Of a DNA stretch of 5,838 nt, positions 4,900-5,838 are shown in pieces; the stretch's first letter is position 1, and each line of letters starts with the position of its first letter. The stretch is from NCBI GenBank assembly GCA_001803645.1, contig MHDW01000088.1, positions 1 to 5,838 on the forward strand, in the 5' to 3' direction. The translations under genes were made by a program, and so were the position numbers. Below the pieces are notes generated by a model. The model had not been told where the DNA came from. It did no database searches and saw only the letters and a program-made list of their open reading frames with translations. Source of the stretch: Nitrospirae bacterium GWC2_42_7 (GTDB lineage: Bacteria > Nitrospirota > Thermodesulfovibrionia > Thermodesulfovibrionales > UBA6898).

Positions 4900-5838
4900 A
4901 TGAATGACATAAATGACAACAATAAGACAAAGCCCCAGCTCATAAATGAACTGAAGGAACTGCGCCTTAAGCTTGACAAGGCGGAATATATGCATGCAGG
5001 ATATAAACCTTTGGAAAATGATCAGGACAGTCAGCAGCTTAAACTCCTTGGAATGTTAGCCGGGGGGATCGCTCACAGCTTTAATAATATTCTTACGGCC
5101 CTTATCGGGAATATTGCTCTTGCAAAAATGTATGCAAAACCTGGACTGGAAGTGTTTGATATATTAGTTGAGGCTGAAAATGCAACTATCAGGGCAAAGA
5201 ACCTTGCCCAGCAGATATTGACCTTCTCGAGGACCGGAGTGCTGATCAGAAATGTAATATCTTTCCGGAAATTAATTAATAATTCCGTGTCCTTTACTTT
5301 GAACGGCTCGAACAAGATACTTAATTTTACTATGCCGGACGACCTTTGGATGATCGAAGCAGACGAGGACCAGATAAGCCAGGCGATAAACAGCTTAATA
5401 ATCTATGCTGAACAGTCTATATCTGAGGGCAGCGAAATACGAATAAATGTTGAGAACATAATATTGGGAATCAATAATTCTTTCAAGTTGAGAGCCGGCA
5501 AATACCTGAGAACAAATTTGCAGTTAAAGGATCTTGTTATTCATGGAGAGGATATCCGATATTTGTCTGATCCGGAATTTGTGATCAGCAGCGGAGGAAA
5601 AAACCTCGGGCTTGCAGCAGCACATTTTTTAATAAAAAAGCACAACGGACATATTGAAATAGAATCCAAAGAAGGAACAGGAACAACCTTCTCTGTTTTT
5701 ATCCCTGCATATGAGGGGCAGCAGACAGCAGCAAAGGATGAGATCAAAGCAGCGGATCTTTCTGAAAACAGAGGCAGAGTTCTGGTTATGGATGATGAAG
5801 AGATAGTCAGGACAGTGATGAGACGCATGCTTGCCCAG
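4900..5838 (+). CDS. Hybrid histidine kinase with degenerate ATP-binding domain (probable pseudokinase), 3' end outside window
   Basis: 313 codons are visible, and the frame is open to the window edge. Residues 1-30 form a charged helix (KTKPQLINELKELRLKLDKAE region) of the kind that usually precedes PAS domains, but no PAS or other sensor follows. Residues about 44-112 are the dimerisation/phosphoacceptor domain with His59 in GGIAHSFNNIL; the family norm is HDFNN, so the acidic residue after His is Ser60. Residues about 145-270 are the ATPase fold, aligning to the family without large gaps, but the N-box Asn is Tyr169, the G1 DxGxG is L209-K-D211-L-V213, and the G2 GTGLGL is GKNLGL (233-238). 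The core strands and the GTGTTFSVFIP end (260-269) are normal. A receiver begins at about 292 with the acidic pair Asp298/Asp299 intact; its phosphoacceptor lies beyond the window. The ATG at 4900 is the only upstream ATG in frame after the TAA at 4885-4887; it has no clear ribosome binding site. An ATG at 4990 after AAGG is a less likely start. It is probably cytoplasmic and not ATP-competent. Confidence 0.85.
   Translation, partial: MNDINDNNKTKPQLINELKELRLKLDKAEYMHAGYKPLENDQDSQQLKLLGMLAGGIAHSFNNILTALIGNIALAKMYAKPGLEVFDILVEAENATIRAKNLAQQILTFSRTGVLIRNVISFRKLINNSVSFTLNGSNKILNFTMPDDLWMIEADEDQISQAINSLIIYAEQSISEGSEIRINVENIILGINNSFKLRAGKYLRTNLQLKDLVIHGEDIRYLSDPEFVISSGGKNLGLAAAHFLIKKHNGHIEIESKEGTGTTFSVFIPAYEGQQTAAKDEIKAADLSENRGRVLVMDDEEIVRTVMRRMLAQ

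Noticed and set aside
5541..5828. Minus-strand open frame of 95 codons near the right edge
   Set aside because: It is antisense to the kinase frame, whose G2 region, C-terminal strand and receiver start are clearly coding on the plus strand.
1..5838. CRISPR array, tRNA or rRNA gene, integrase or transposase, or a named defence system
   Set aside because: I saw no regularly spaced direct repeats, no cloverleaf or rRNA signatures, and no protein motifs of recombinases, nucleases of defence systems or toxins in any frame.

Overview
The window carries four plus-strand genes or gene parts, with short intergenic stretches that contain dispersed hairpin repeats. The organism looks like a Gram-negative-type bacterium of moderate GC content. 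The long DHH-CBS-nucleotidyltransferase fusion, the HDFNN-type hybrid histidine kinase and the TCATTCCCG/CGGGAATCCAG repeats together suggest Nitrospirota or a deltaproteobacterial lineage. That placement is inference; there is no rRNA or other phylogenetic marker here.

Layout. Positions 1-314 hold no convincing gene. They contain a GC-rich hairpin followed by a T run (42-72), a single-hairpin repeat (123-153), a 20-bp palindrome (229-248) and a good sigma70-type promoter (252-280). That promoter lies about 35 bases upstream of a diguanylate cyclase (315-1712) with a degenerate receiver domain, a GAF domain and an intact GGEEF domain with an RxxD inhibitory site. After 54 bases comes an 871-residue fusion (1767-4382): a DHH/DHHA1 phosphoesterase, two CBS domains and a class II tRNA nucleotidyltransferase of the CCA- or A-adding kind. 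A small coiled-coil protein of unknown function follows (4444-4695) behind a strong ribosome binding site. A 204-base gap holds a 94-bp nested inverted repeat (4751-4844). From 4900 to the right edge runs the N-terminal part of a hybrid histidine kinase, cut by the window end.

How the genes fit together. The first two genes may be co-transcribed. One makes c-di-GMP. The other pairs tRNA 3'-end synthesis with a phosphoesterase and an adenine-nucleotide-sensing module, so a functional link through nucleotide turnover is possible but unproven.

The most unusual item is the hybrid kinase. Its fold-level pattern aligns end to end with the HDFNN kinase family, but the residues that bind ATP and Mg2+ are replaced (N-box Asn to Tyr, G1-box DxGxG to LxDxV, G2-box GTG to GKN), and the residue after the phosphoacceptor His is Ser. 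It is probably a pseudokinase with a C-terminal receiver. The receiver domain of the cyclase also lacks a proper phosphoacceptor Asp, so the window contains two signalling proteins with disabled phosphotransfer modules.
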